24,489 nt of DNA from WAOL01 sp964399035 (lineage in GTDB: Archaea; Thermoproteota; Thermoprotei_A; Sulfolobales; NBVN01): the NCBI GenBank assembly GCA_964399035.1, contig CAYNPH010000103.1, positions 1-24,489 on the forward strand. The letters run 5' to 3'. Positions within the stretch are counted from its first letter, which is position 1; every line of letters starts with the position of its first letter. The position numbers were made by a program, and so were the translations under genes. This document shows, piece after piece, positions 1-8,644 of the stretch. The notes under the pieces were generated by a model that was given only the letters and a program-made list of their open reading frames with translations, was not told the DNA's origin and searched no databases.

Positions 1-53
1 TAAAGTACGGCAAGTACGAACACGATTAGTACTATGGTTGCTTCCGCCTTCAA
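1..53 (-). CDS. Partial CDS: N-terminus of a membrane-anchored or exported protein
   Basis: Reading leftwards from a TTG at 53, 17 codons stay open to the window edge. The deduced N-terminus is a short polar start (MKAEA) followed by a run of Ile, Val, Leu and Phe, which looks like a signal anchor or signal peptide. A TATA-like stretch (TATAATA on the minus strand, about 88-96) lies roughly 38 bp upstream of the TTG, which would give a short leader. No strong ribosome binding site is visible. The rest of the protein is outside the window, so no function can be given. It would be divergent from lhr. Confidence 0.35.
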   Translation of the reverse strand, partial: MKAEATIVLIVFVLAVL

Positions 54-204
54 CTATGAGCCCTAACGTATAGATTTCCTCTCCCTATTATAGAGTTACG
101 CCTTGGAAACGGAGATAAGTTCGGGAGGGAAAACATACGTAGCTCTGGGGCTCGGGATTCAGGAACATAAACGTAGTAATGGCTAATGGAGAAGGTGATG
201 CCGA

Positions 205-2832
205 TTGCTACGGGTGATTCGGAGGGCAGGGGCCGTCAGGATGGAGAAGTACTTGACTAGGTACACTATTGAATGGTTTAGGGAAAGGTATGGCAGGTTC
301 ACACCGGCACAGCTGATGGCGATACCTAGGATTAAGAAGGGCGAGAATGTATTAATATCATCACCTACTGGCACGGGAAAGACGCTTGCAGCTTTCCTCG
401 CGTTAATCGATGAACTGTATCGACTGGGTGAGCAGGGGAAGCTTGAGGAGAAGGTGTATGTTCTCTATGTTTCTCCCCTGAGGGCGCTGAACAATGACAT
501 GAGGAAGAACCTAATACCGCCAATACTGGGGATCCGTGAGAAGGCGAAGGAGCTAGGGATAGAGTTACCTGAAATAAGCGTGGGCGTTAGGACAAGTGAC
601 ACTACGCCTTCTGAGCGGCAAAGGATGTTGCGTCACCCTCCCCACGTACTTATAACCACGCCTGAATCACTAGCAATAATAATAACGGCCCCCAAGTTCA
701 GGGAGAAACTCAGAAGCGTTAGGTGGGTAATAGTAGATGAGATCCATGAGCTAGCGTCCAACAAGAGAGGCGCGCACTTAAGCTTGAGCCTAGAAAGACT
801 TGAGGAGTTGGTCGGGAGTAGGATACAGAGGATAGGTTTAAGCGCAACTATATCGCCTCTTGAGGTTGTTGCGCAGTTCCTCGTAGGTTATAGGGACGAT
901 GGAAAGCCTAGGGACTGCACAGTCATCGATGCGAGATTCTTAAAGCCCTTAAGAATAAAGGTGCTATGTCCTAAGATAGATATCGTGAGAGCATCAGCAG
1001 CGGAGATAAACGAGGCCATATACGACCTACTCAAAAAGATAATTAGCAAACACAGAACGACGCTAATATTCACGAATACACGGAGCGCCACGGAGAGGGT
1101 AGTCTACAAGTTAAAGAAGGTGCTAAGTAGTGAGGGCGTTGCTAACGCGGATGACATAGAGGCGCATCACAGCTCATTAAGTAGGGACGTCAGACTCGAG
1201 GTTGAGGATAGGCTCAAGAGGGGCGAGCTGAAGGCGGTAGTCTGTTCATCAAGCCTTGAACTCGGTATCGACATAGGTTACATAGATGCCGTTGTGCTAC
1301 TTAGTAGCCCTAAAAGCGTCACCCGACTAATTCAACGCGTGGGGAGATCGGGTCACAACGTAAGCGACGTAAGTAAGGGCTACGTGATAGCGGTGGATAG
1401 GGACGACCTAATAGAGGACACAGTGCTAGCTAGGCTAGCAATGGAGAGGAAGCTAGACAGAATAAGAATCCCTGAGAAGCCGCTTGACATGCTAGCTCAA
1501 CACTTAGTGGGTATGTCGCTCGAGAAAAAATGGAGCATAAGAGACGCCTACCGTGTCGTGAGGAGATCGTTTAATTTCAGGAACTTAACGTTCGATGAGT
1601 TCATGCGCGTACTAAGGTTCCTCGCAGGCAGGTATGAGGCTTCATTCACAGGACTCGCCGTCTACTCTAAGATATGGTTGGATGAGCTTGAGGGTGTTTT
1701 CGGCAGGAAGAAGTCGGCCAGGATGATATATTATTTGAACTCAGGCGCGATACCGGACGAAGCCAAAATAAAGGTGCTCCTAGACGGTCGTCGGTACGTT
1801 GGGAACCTGGATGAGGGATTTGTCGAGTACCTAGAGCCCGGAGATATTTTCGTGCTTGGAGGGAGAACGTATCAATACGTGAGATCGGAGGGAATGAAAA
1901 TAATAGTGAAGCGAGCCGATAATCAGAGACCCACAGTACCGAGCTGGTTCTCCGAAATGCTCCCACTCTCCTTCGATTCAGCCCTAGAAGTGGGGAAGTT
2001 CCGAGGATACGTAAAGGACCTAATCACTAGGCTAGGTTACGAGGAAGCAGTAAACATTATCTCAAAGCAATATAAGCTAACAAAACATGCCGCAGCCCAG
2101 ATAGTAAGTTACGTATGGGAACAAATGAAGTACACTGGAGGGATAGTGCCGACGAATAAGGAGTTAGCGATTGAGATATGGGAAGACCCGCAGGTAAACG
2201 GCACCGACGTAATCTTTCACTACCTCTTCGGAAGAAGGGTTAATGCGGCGCTATCTAGAGCCTACGCCGCAGTATTGAGTAGAATCGTCGAAGCCAGCGT
2301 AAGGGTAACCGTAACTGACAATGGCTTCATGTTAACTGCTCCGAGTTATGCACACGTAACTGAGAATGATGTGAGGGACTTACTGAATAGTGTGCGGAGC
2401 TCTAACTTACGACTAATACTGAGGAAAGCCTTACGGAGAAGCGAGATACTTAAGAGGAGGTTCAGGCACGTTGCGGAAAGATCCTTTGCGATACTGAAAA
2501 ACTATAAGGGCGTAGAGACCAATATTAACAGAAGACAACTCAATTCCGAGACTCTCTTACGTATCGTAGAGAAAATCCCCGGGTTCCCATTATTAGAGGA
2601 AGCATACAGGGAGGTGATGGAAGACCATATGAACGTAAGTGACGCTGAGAAGGTACTTCAGTGGATAGAGGAGGGAGAGGTAAGGGTCACTATATTCAGA
2701 AGTTACGATGCACCATCACCCTTCGCGCACAACATAGTTGCGCAAGGGTACAGTGACGTGGTTCTCATGGAGGATCGTAAGAAGTTACTTCTCCGCCTCT
2801 ATGAAGCCGTTATGCGCAAGGTTCGGGGGTGA
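205..2832 (+). CDS. lhr: Lhr-type ATP-dependent superfamily 2 DNA helicase
   Basis: This is an 875-residue SF2 helicase, the usual size of archaeal Lhr core proteins, which act in DNA repair and recombination as 3'-5' translocases that unwind forks and hybrids. Visible motifs are Walker A SPTGTGKT (53-60), DEIH box (178-181), SAT (213-215), LIFTNTRS (287-294), the ELGIDIG motif V (352-358) and QRVGRSGH motif VI (377-384). The 480 residues after the second RecA domain fit the winged-helix and Lhr-specific C-terminal domains. The start chosen is a TTG at 205 because GGTGAT at 194-199 lies 5 nt upstream; the ATG at 241 (residue 13) is the alternative, with only a distant GGAGG. The stop is followed 4 nt later by the next gene, suggesting co-transcription. 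Family is secure; biological substrate is not shown by sequence. Confidence 0.93.
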   Translation: MLRVIRRAGAVRMEKYLTRYTIEWFRERYGRFTPAQLMAIPRIKKGENVLISSPTGTGKTLAAFLALIDELYRLGEQGKLEEKVYVLYVSPLRALNNDMRKNLIPPILGIREKAKELGIELPEISVGVRTSDTTPSERQRMLRHPPHVLITTPESLAIIITAPKFREKLRSVRWVIVDEIHELASNKRGAHLSLSLERLEELVGSRIQRIGLSATISPLEVVAQFLVGYRDDGKPRDCTVIDARFLKPLRIKVLCPKIDIVRASAAEINEAIYDLLKKIISKHRTTLIFTNTRSATERVVYKLKKVLSSEGVANADDIEAHHSSLSRDVRLEVEDRLKRGELKAVVCSSSLELGIDIGYIDAVVLLSSPKSVTRLIQRVGRSGHNVSDVSKGYVIAVDRDDLIEDTVLARLAMERKLDRIRIPEKPLDMLAQHLVGMSLEKKWSIRDAYRVVRRSFNFRNLTFDEFMRVLRFLAGRYEASFTGLAVYSKIWLDELEGVFGRKKSARMIYYLNSGAIPDEAKIKVLLDGRRYVGNLDEGFVEYLEPGDIFVLGGRTYQYVRSEGMKIIVKRADNQRPTVPSWFSEMLPLSFDSALEVGKFRGYVKDLITRLGYEEAVNIISKQYKLTKHAAAQIVSYVWEQMKYTGGIVPTNKELAIEIWEDPQVNGTDVIFHYLFGRRVNAALSRAYAAVLSRIVEASVRVTVTDNGFMLTAPSYAHVTENDVRDLLNSVRSSNLRLILRKALRRSEILKRRFRHVAERSFAILKNYKGVETNINRRQLNSETLLRIVEKIPGFPLLEEAYREVMEDHMNVSDAEKVLQWIEEGEVRVTIFRSYDAPSPFAHNIVAQGYSDVVLMEDRKKLLLRLYEAVMRKVRG

Positions 2833-2836
2833 GAGG

Positions 2837-3730
2837 ATGGAGGAGGAAAAGGTATTATTGGTTGCTGGGACGACGAAAGATTATGTGAACGGTAAGTTAA
2901 GGATAGGTGGCTCAGCTTACTACGCATTAACAGCCCTATCACATATTGACGTCGAAGCAGTAGTACTGACTAATTCGTCGTTCTTAAGGAGGGTGTGCGG
3001 TAAACGGGGACACCACGTTATAATAACGCCAAACCCTGAATTCGATATTATATACGAAATAACGCTACCTGGGGAGAGCGGTGAGAGGGATCTGAGACTA
3101 CGTAGCGAAATTAAAGCCTTCTCAGATCTAATAAGTGAGGTCATCGATAACGGTGCCTTAGACGGTGTCAAATCAGCGCTAATCTCGCCAGTAGCTCAGG
3201 AAATTACTGTTGACGATGTGATACTGATTGCTAAGCACGTACCGCACGTAATAGTTGATATTCAGGGTTTGGTACGCATGTTTGACCCTGAGGGACGGGT
3301 GTGGATCGACCATAATTTGAGTCGTGAGGTAATTCGAAGATTACGCAACGAAGACATTGTGATAAGAGGTGAGATTTCGGAGTTCCCGCCGGAGTGCAGG
3401 GGTCCGGCCTTAGTTAGGTGTATTGAGGGTGGCAAAGCCCGTGCAGTACAGACCATGGGTGAGGGACCCATTTATGTTGCGTATCCTGATGGGCGTTTAT
3501 GCATAGCTAATGCACTTGACCATGCATATGGAGATGACATAGGTGCGGGAGATGTCTTCTCAAGCATTGTTGCCTTACACCTGAATAACCATGAACTTAG
3601 ATACGCGGTCGCGGCGGGAACGGCAGCCTCCTTCCTGAGAATAGCTAGGTCAAGAATACCATGGTTTTCTAGGAAGGAACTCTATACATTAAGCAAGAAA
3701 GTTTTAGAGTGGATGCGGTGCTTTCAGTAG
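2837..3730 (+). CDS. PfkB/ribokinase-family sugar or nucleoside kinase
   Basis: The 297-residue product belongs to the PfkB (ribokinase-like) carbohydrate kinase family. The C-terminal signature GDDIGAGDVF is present at about 232-241, with the GAGD anion hole and catalytic Asp at 236-239. An N-terminal GG substrate motif (GGSAYYA, about 24-30) lacks the Asn usual in GGxxxN. The ATG at 2837 is chosen because GGTGA at 2828-2832, made from the end of lhr, lies 4 nt upstream; a longer reading frame extends back inside lhr but has no support. The gene follows lhr by 4 nt and precedes the glycosyltransferase by 29 nt. The phosphorylated substrate cannot be told from sequence; nucleosides, inositol and sugars are all possible for archaeal members. 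Confidence 0.85.
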   Translation: MEEEKVLLVAGTTKDYVNGKLRIGGSAYYALTALSHIDVEAVVLTNSSFLRRVCGKRGHHVIITPNPEFDIIYEITLPGESGERDLRLRSEIKAFSDLISEVIDNGALDGVKSALISPVAQEITVDDVILIAKHVPHVIVDIQGLVRMFDPEGRVWIDHNLSREVIRRLRNEDIVIRGEISEFPPECRGPALVRCIEGGKARAVQTMGEGPIYVAYPDGRLCIANALDHAYGDDIGAGDVFSSIVALHLNNHELRYAVAAGTAASFLRIARSRIPWFSRKELYTLSKKVLEWMRCFQ

Positions 3731-3759
3731 GAAGCAATTAGTGCACCTAATGACCCGGG

Positions 3760-4821
3760 GTGGTGTGGCTGATAAGCATAATAGTGCCTACCTACAATGA
3801 GAGAGAAAATATCGAGGAGCTGATTAAGCGTATCGACACCTCGTTAAGGAAGGAAGGTCTAGAGTATGAGGTAATAATAGTCGATGATAATTCACCTGAT
3901 GGAACAGCTGATGTTGCAGAGAGCCTCAGTTCCGAATATCCCATAAAGGTGGTGAGGAGGCCCGGTAAATTAGGTCTCTCCTCCGCAGTTCTCGACGGAT
4001 TCAAGGTGTCTAAAGGCGACTTAGTAGTCGTTATGGATGCAGACCTCCAACACCCACCGGAGGTTATCCCGAAGTTAGTGAGGGCTGCCATGGACGGATG
4101 CGACGTAGTGATAGCATCCAGATACGTTAAGGGAGGATCAGTAGGAGAATGGTCGGTACTTCGAAAATTAATATCGAAAGGCGCAACGCTAATAGCCCGC
4201 ATACTCCTACCCCAAAGCCGAAACGTGAAGGACCCCATGTCTGGTTTCTTCCTATTCAAGCGTGATGTCCTGGAAAGATCCAATGGGCTGGATCCCAAGG
4301 GCTTCAAAATACTGCTGGAGATCCTAGTCAAGGGGCGCTACAGGAGTGTCTGTGAGGTTCCCTTTAAGTTCGGCCAGCGCTTTAAGGGACAATCCAAACT
4401 AGGTATGAAAGAGATAATCAACTACGTCGTTCACGTACTGACCCTCTCCCCCTCATACCTAAAGTTCGCTATCGTTGGGGGCATAGGGACTATAGTGAAC
4501 CTAGCTGTTCTGTACGTGGAGAGGTACTTGCTAGGCATACCACACGTAATCGCTGCCCCCATAGCGATTGAGGTCTCAGTACTGAACAACTTTACACTAA
4601 ATGACCTTTGGACCTTCAAGACTGCGAGGAAAGGTAGTTGGGTATCACGCCTAGTGAAGTTCCACGGATCAAGCGCGGCCGGGATCCTAACGCAGATAAG
4701 TGTCTCGATAGGGACGTATGAATTCGTGGTGCATAACTCGATTCTAGCGCAACTGCTGGGTATAATCATGGGGTTCATACTGAACTACATGATTAGTAGG
4801 AAGTACGTATGGAAAAGTTAA
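3760..4821 (+). CDS. Dolichyl-phosphate mannose synthase-like GT2 fused to a GtrA-type membrane domain
   Basis: The 353-residue protein has an N-terminal GT-A glycosyltransferase family 2 domain (1 to about 230) and a C-terminal four-helix GtrA-like membrane domain (about 233-350). Visible residues are PTYNERENI (10-18), VDDNSPDGT (41-49), the metal-binding DADLQ (93-97) and DPMSGFF (158-164). Architecture and length match the archaeal DPM synthase of Pyrococcus furiosus, which transfers mannose from GDP-mannose to dolichyl phosphate for protein glycosylation at the membrane. The start is a GTG (3760) followed by a second GTG (3763), preceded by CCCGGG with only a weak Shine-Dalgarno, so the start could be 3 nt off. 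It is probably co-transcribed with the kinase gene. The sugar donor is inferred from the family, not proven. Confidence 0.88.
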   Translation: MVWLISIIVPTYNERENIEELIKRIDTSLRKEGLEYEVIIVDDNSPDGTADVAESLSSEYPIKVVRRPGKLGLSSAVLDGFKVSKGDLVVVMDADLQHPPEVIPKLVRAAMDGCDVVIASRYVKGGSVGEWSVLRKLISKGATLIARILLPQSRNVKDPMSGFFLFKRDVLERSNGLDPKGFKILLEILVKGRYRSVCEVPFKFGQRFKGQSKLGMKEIINYVVHVLTLSPSYLKFAIVGGIGTIVNLAVLYVERYLLGIPHVIAAPIAIEVSVLNNFTLNDLWTFKTARKGSWVSRLVKFHGSSAAGILTQISVSIGTYEFVVHNSILAQLLGIIMGFILNYMISRKYVWKS

Positions 4822-4833
4822 GTAACTAGTTAC
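4822..4833. repeat. 12-bp perfect palindrome immediately after a stop codon
   Basis: GTAACTAGTTAC is self-complementary over all 12 bases and begins at the base after the TAA of the glycosyltransferase gene, in the 38-bp gap between two convergent genes. It could form a short hairpin in mRNA, but no T-tract follows on the plus strand. Its role is unknown and it may be chance. Confidence 0.4.
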
Positions 4834-4842
4834 GTTGTGGTG

Positions 4843-4855
4843 CAAAACTAAAAAG
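4843..4855 (-). terminator. T-rich terminator after the molybdenum hydroxylase operon
   Basis: On the minus strand, shortly after the stop codon of the small subunit gene, the sequence reads CTTTTTAGTTTTG. Archaeal RNA polymerase terminates at such T-rich tracts without needing a hairpin, and the position between convergent genes fits. The call rests on composition and position only. Confidence 0.45.
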
Positions 4856-4859
4856 TAAC

Positions 4860-5339
4860 TCATGCCTGCTTCTTAAGCTCTATGGCGTACTTTATAGCCT
4901 CTATTATCTGCTTGTAGCCGGTGCACCTGCAGATCACGCTGTTAAGTATTTCTTTGATCTCCTCCTCAGAAGCGTCAGGCATGTTCTCAACAATCCAGTG
5001 CGCAGCCATTATGAATGCTGGGGTACAGAACCCACACTGAAATCCGAATTTCTCTATGAATGCCCTCTGTACCACTGAGGGCTTACCGGGCTTTGATAGG
5101 CCCTCTACAGTGAGGATTTCAGCACCGTCAGCCTCGGGGGCCAGGACTAGGCACGACTTAACGAGCTTCCCATTCATTATTACCGTGCAGATACCGCATT
5201 CTCCCCTCAAGCACCCTGCCTTAACGCTGTTTATGTAGAACTTCTCCCTTAGGACATCAAGTAACCTCTCATTAGGCCTAACGGCAACTTCCTTCTCAAC
5301 ACCATTTACCTTTAACCTAATTGTTATGGTTTCAGCCAT
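4860..5339 (-). CDS. Molybdenum hydroxylase small subunit, [2Fe-2S] protein (CutC/CoxS-like)
   Basis: This 159-residue protein carries two [2Fe-2S] clusters and passes electrons from the molybdenum centre to FAD. The N-terminal plant-type ferredoxin domain has Cys at 43, 48, 51 and 63 (CLRGECGIC core); the C-terminal all-helical domain has CGFC (102-105) and CRC (137-139), the complete ligand set of the family. The ATG at 5339 is preceded by GGGGGTGA lying in the end of the medium subunit gene, and the two genes are 2 bp apart. It is the last gene of the large-medium-small operon. Length is typical. Archaeal relatives include the small subunit of glyceraldehyde oxidoreductase and CO dehydrogenase-like enzymes; the substrate is set by the large subunit. 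Confidence 0.93.
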   Translation of the reverse strand: MAETITIRLKVNGVEKEVAVRPNERLLDVLREKFYINSVKAGCLRGECGICTVIMNGKLVKSCLVLAPEADGAEILTVEGLSKPGKPSVVQRAFIEKFGFQCGFCTPAFIMAAHWIVENMPDASEEEIKEILNSVICRCTGYKQIIEAIKYAIELKKQA

Positions 5340-5341
5340 CT

Positions 5342-6232
5342 TTACTTCACCCCCAATAACTTCCTGAGTAAGTAAGCCGTCACGTACTTCACGAGGTGAA
5401 GCCTGTATTCCCTCGTGGCTCTCACGTCACTTATTGGGCTGACCTTACTTAGCACGATGTTCACGGCCTCCTTAATTAGCTTAGTAAGCGGCTCATCTCT
5501 CTTGAATAGTTCCTCGACCTCCTTCACATAGACTGGTGTTGGCGCCACTGAAGCGTAGGCTAATCTAACCACACGCTCAGCAGGGTTATTCGGGTTAGCC
5601 ACGAGCGCAGCTATGCCTACCAACGCTAGGTCCTCGGCCGACCTAACGGCCTTGAAGTACTCTCCCTTAGCCCCTGCAGGAGGTTCAGGAACTATTATCT
5701 TCGTTATGACTTCGTCCTCCTTCATCACGGTCTTCTTAACTCCTGTGAAGAACTCCCTTAGGGGTACTAACCTACTCCCGTTAACTGAGGTGAGCTCTAC
5801 TTTCGCGTCGTAGACTAGCAAGGCTGGCGCTGAGTCCGCAGCTGGTGATGCGTTAGCAATGTTGCCTGCAAGTGTTGCTCGCTCCCTTAAGGCAACGTCA
5901 GCGATTTTACGTACTGCGTCCCAGAGCACGGGGTACTTTTTCTTTAAGAGGCTGTTTGTTTCGAGTTCTCTGAGCGTTACTGTCGGGCCGATTATCAGCC
6001 CTGAACCCTCCTTATACTCAAGTACGTGTAGTTCCTTGATACCTTTAATGTCCACCACGTGGGGAGGTCTCTTAACGCCCATCTTCATGTCAACGAGCAG
6101 GTCTGTCCCGCCGGCAAGTATTGCGGCATTCCTTCCTAACTTGGCCTTAAGTTCCAGTAGCTCCGCGAGCGATGATGGTCTATGGTACGTGAATGTGGGG
6201 AGGATCGTGCGGAAAGCGAGCACGGTCTTCAT
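5342..6232 (-). CDS. Molybdenum hydroxylase medium subunit, FAD-binding (CutB/CoxM-like)
   Basis: The 296-residue product matches the FAD-binding subunit of the CO dehydrogenase/xanthine dehydrogenase family, which takes electrons from the iron-sulphur subunit and hands them to an acceptor. FAD-contacting motifs are AGGTDLLVDMK (40-50) and TLAGNIANASPAADSAP (120-136); in the second, the usual GGN is AGN. A C-terminal CO dehydrogenase flavoprotein domain follows. The ATG at 6232 has GGGGGTGAG upstream, formed from the 3' end of the large subunit gene (3 bp gap). The N-terminus is about 10 residues longer than many relatives, which begin near LPTFTYHRP; no better internal start is visible. Translation is probably coupled to its neighbours. 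Confidence 0.92.
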   Translation of the reverse strand: MKTVLAFRTILPTFTYHRPSSLAELLELKAKLGRNAAILAGGTDLLVDMKMGVKRPPHVVDIKGIKELHVLEYKEGSGLIIGPTVTLRELETNSLLKKKYPVLWDAVRKIADVALRERATLAGNIANASPAADSAPALLVYDAKVELTSVNGSRLVPLREFFTGVKKTVMKEDEVITKIIVPEPPAGAKGEYFKAVRSAEDLALVGIAALVANPNNPAERVVRLAYASVAPTPVYVKEVEELFKRDEPLTKLIKEAVNIVLSKVSPISDVRATREYRLHLVKYVTAYLLRKLLGVK

Positions 6233-6235
6233 CGC

Positions 6236-8617
6236 TCACTCACCCCCTAGGAGGTACTTGTCAAGTTCTTTGAGTAGCTCTGGCCTCTGCTCCTTAATGG
6301 CCTCCAGCAGGTTATCAGGCGTTATCGGAAGCTTCTTAATCCTCACGCCGATCGCGTTGTATATAGCGTTAGCTATCGCCGCGGGCCACGCAATCATTGT
6401 TAACTCACCCACCCCCTTGGCTCCGTACGGGGCGTTCTTCTGCCCAACGCCTAGGAACTCCGCAACCATCTCTATGGGGATGTCGCCTGCCCTAGCTACC
6501 TTATAGTCCGTGAAGTTCGGGTTCAGCAGGCGACCGTCCTTAGTGAGTTTCAGTTCTTCGTTAAGTGCTATACTTATGCCCATCACAGCACCTCCGTATG
6601 CCTGTCCTAGGGCGAGGCCCGGATTAATTACTGGGGTATCAAGCACGGTGACCGCCCTAAGCACCCTAACGCGCATGTTCAGCAGGTCTACCTCAACCTC
6701 CACGGCGCTCGTGCCAAAGGTCATGAAGGGCTTCGGCTCGCCCTTCCCGGTTTCTGGGTCAAGGTACGTTGTTTGGGAAGGTACGTGAGAACCGCGCCCT
6801 ATCAGCGGGCCATGTATGGCGTTGCCGTTGGGTAGCGTATATCCTAGCGCCATCTCGGCTAATGATATGCATTCCCATGGTTTGCCTTTAACGCATGCCT
6901 TCCCGTCTTTGATCTCAATTTCATCCTTGAACACGTTGAATACCCTGGCCGCGATCTCCTTCATCTGGTTCTTGAGGTCGTCGAGTGCACGCATTAGTGC
7001 TTGACCCTCCGAGAATAGTCCTCGTGATCCTACAGTCTGCCATGTATAGGCAACCGAGTCTGTTGACCTTATTGGGGCGACCCTAACCTTCTCTATCGGT
7101 ATCCCTAGTTCCTCCGCAGTTATCTGGGCCAACGCGTTGATAGTACCTTGACCCATCTCGCCAGTACCTACTAGAACGTCAACGGAGCCATCCTCATTAA
7201 CCTTAACTATGGCTGACGATGCGGCATTAGGTGGCTGTACCGGCCCTTTCCAGAAGGACGCTATTCCTATCCCGCGGAACTTCCATGGCTCATCGGGTTT
7301 TTCTGGCTTCTTCCCCCAGCCTATCAGTTCCGCAGCCCGTTTCATCGTGCCTACCGGGTCTCCGGCATCTTCCCTAACACGTACTTGGGTTGGTAAGTAT
7401 GACTTACCGGGAACTATTGCGTTCTTGAGCCTAAATTCGAGTGGGTCCATGCCGAGCTTCTCAGCGAGCTGATCCATTTGTTGCTCGAACGCGAAGTGCA
7501 TCTCCTGCATTCCGAAACCACGGAAAGCGGTTGTCGGTACCTTGTTAGTGTACACTGTTATTGAGTCCACATGAATGTTTGGCACCTCATAGGGTCCCGT
7601 TGGGACGAAGCCCACGGACCTCCCTATGTTGACTGTGTAGTCTGCGTAGGCTCCAGCGTCTAGGTAGTACTCGCCATAGTGTGCCACGAGCCTCCCATCC
7701 TTGGTGGCACCGGTCTTCATCTTGAATAAGTACCCAGCCCTCTGCGCCATGAAGAGGAAGTTCTCCTCCCTATTCAGCTCCAGCCTCACGGGCCTGCCAC
7801 CAAGCTTCATGGAGAAGAGTACTGGTATGTGTTCTAGCAGGAGGCCTGCTTTGCCGCCGAAACCTCCGCCGATGAATGTATGGTGCACTATGACCTTACC
7901 GGTAGGTAGTCCTAGGGACGCAGCGAGAAGGTGTCGCACTGCGAAGGGTGATTGATGTGATGACCATACCTCTACGGTACCGTCACTCATTACTCGGGCA
8001 ATCCCTACCCAGTTCTCCATGTATGCGTGACTTATTAGGGGCTCTCTATACTCACCCTCAACCACGACATCTGCTTCCTCAAACCCCTTCTTGATGTCGC
8101 CCTTACGTAATTTCAGATAATTAGCGATGTTAGTTCCTGGCTTTGGGTATATGAAGGACGCGTGCTTGTATTCCTCCATGTGCTCATGGATTAAGGGTGC
8201 GTCTGGACGCAGGGCATCCTCTATTGTAAGAACAGGCTCTAAGGGTTCGTACTCAACCTCAATGAGTTCCGCAGCCTCCTCCGCGGCCTCAGGAGTCTCA
8301 GCAACAACACCAGCGACAGGGTGTCCATAGTAGAGTACCTTCCCACGTGCTAGGACGTCCCTATCTGCCGCATATATACCTACCTTAAATGGGAAGTCCT
8401 CTCCTGTGAAGACCCTAATAACTCCCGGCACTTTCAGTGCCTTCGAGTAATCTATCTTCTTTATCCTTGCGTGCGCGTAAGTCGATCCCACAAGCTTGGC
8501 GTACAGCATGCCCGGCAGCTTCACGTCATAAGCGTAAATCGCGTCACCAAATACCTTAGACACGTCTTGTCGGGGGATGGGCTTCCCTACATACTTATAG
8601 GCCTTCAAAATTTTCAC
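6236..8617 (-). CDS. Molybdenum hydroxylase large subunit, molybdopterin-binding (CutA/CoxL-like, not form I CO dehydrogenase)
   Basis: The 793-residue catalytic subunit binds the molybdopterin cytosine dinucleotide cofactor. Family motifs are GGGFGGK (250-256), TTAFRGFGMQE (362-372), GTGEMGQG (484-491) and the GVGE motif with the conserved catalytic Glu (E738). The active-site loop reads AFRGFG, not the Cys-containing AYRCSFR of true form I CO dehydrogenase, so a CO-oxidising role is unlikely and an aldehyde, purine or related hydroxylase is more probable; archaeal glyceraldehyde oxidoreductase is one candidate. It is the first gene of the operon. The 5' end is uncertain: the frame opens with GTG at 8617, but AGGTGA there could be the ribosome binding site of a TTG at 8608 (residue 4). 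No cofactor-insertion genes lie within the window. Confidence 0.92.
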   Translation of the reverse strand: MKILKAYKYVGKPIPRQDVSKVFGDAIYAYDVKLPGMLYAKLVGSTYAHARIKKIDYSKALKVPGVIRVFTGEDFPFKVGIYAADRDVLARGKVLYYGHPVAGVVAETPEAAEEAAELIEVEYEPLEPVLTIEDALRPDAPLIHEHMEEYKHASFIYPKPGTNIANYLKLRKGDIKKGFEEADVVVEGEYREPLISHAYMENWVGIARVMSDGTVEVWSSHQSPFAVRHLLAASLGLPTGKVIVHHTFIGGGFGGKAGLLLEHIPVLFSMKLGGRPVRLELNREENFLFMAQRAGYLFKMKTGATKDGRLVAHYGEYYLDAGAYADYTVNIGRSVGFVPTGPYEVPNIHVDSITVYTNKVPTTAFRGFGMQEMHFAFEQQMDQLAEKLGMDPLEFRLKNAIVPGKSYLPTQVRVREDAGDPVGTMKRAAELIGWGKKPEKPDEPWKFRGIGIASFWKGPVQPPNAASSAIVKVNEDGSVDVLVGTGEMGQGTINALAQITAEELGIPIEKVRVAPIRSTDSVAYTWQTVGSRGLFSEGQALMRALDDLKNQMKEIAARVFNVFKDEIEIKDGKACVKGKPWECISLAEMALGYTLPNGNAIHGPLIGRGSHVPSQTTYLDPETGKGEPKPFMTFGTSAVEVEVDLLNMRVRVLRAVTVLDTPVINPGLALGQAYGGAVMGISIALNEELKLTKDGRLLNPNFTDYKVARAGDIPIEMVAEFLGVGQKNAPYGAKGVGELTMIAWPAAIANAIYNAIGVRIKKLPITPDNLLEAIKEQRPELLKELDKYLLGGE

Positions 8618-8644
8618 CTGAATTTTTCTTACTATTAATAACTG

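Noticed and set aside
135..148. TACGTAGCTCTGGG also occurs near 19586-19599
   Set aside because: One 14-base direct repeat is about what chance gives in 24 kb, and the second copy is inside a coding region.
1..204. tRNA or C/D box RNA in the left intergenic region
   Set aside because: No T-loop GGTTCRA sequence with a matching acceptor stem, and no RTGATGA plus CTGA box set.
3792..4331. 179-codon open frame antisense to the glycosyltransferase gene
   Set aside because: Its product has no recognisable domain and lies opposite a well-supported GT2 coding region; it is a frame shadow.
5859..6506. 215-codon plus-strand open frame across the medium and large subunit genes
   Set aside because: Ser/Leu-rich low-complexity product, spans the junction of two well-supported antisense genes, and has no promoter or ribosome binding site.
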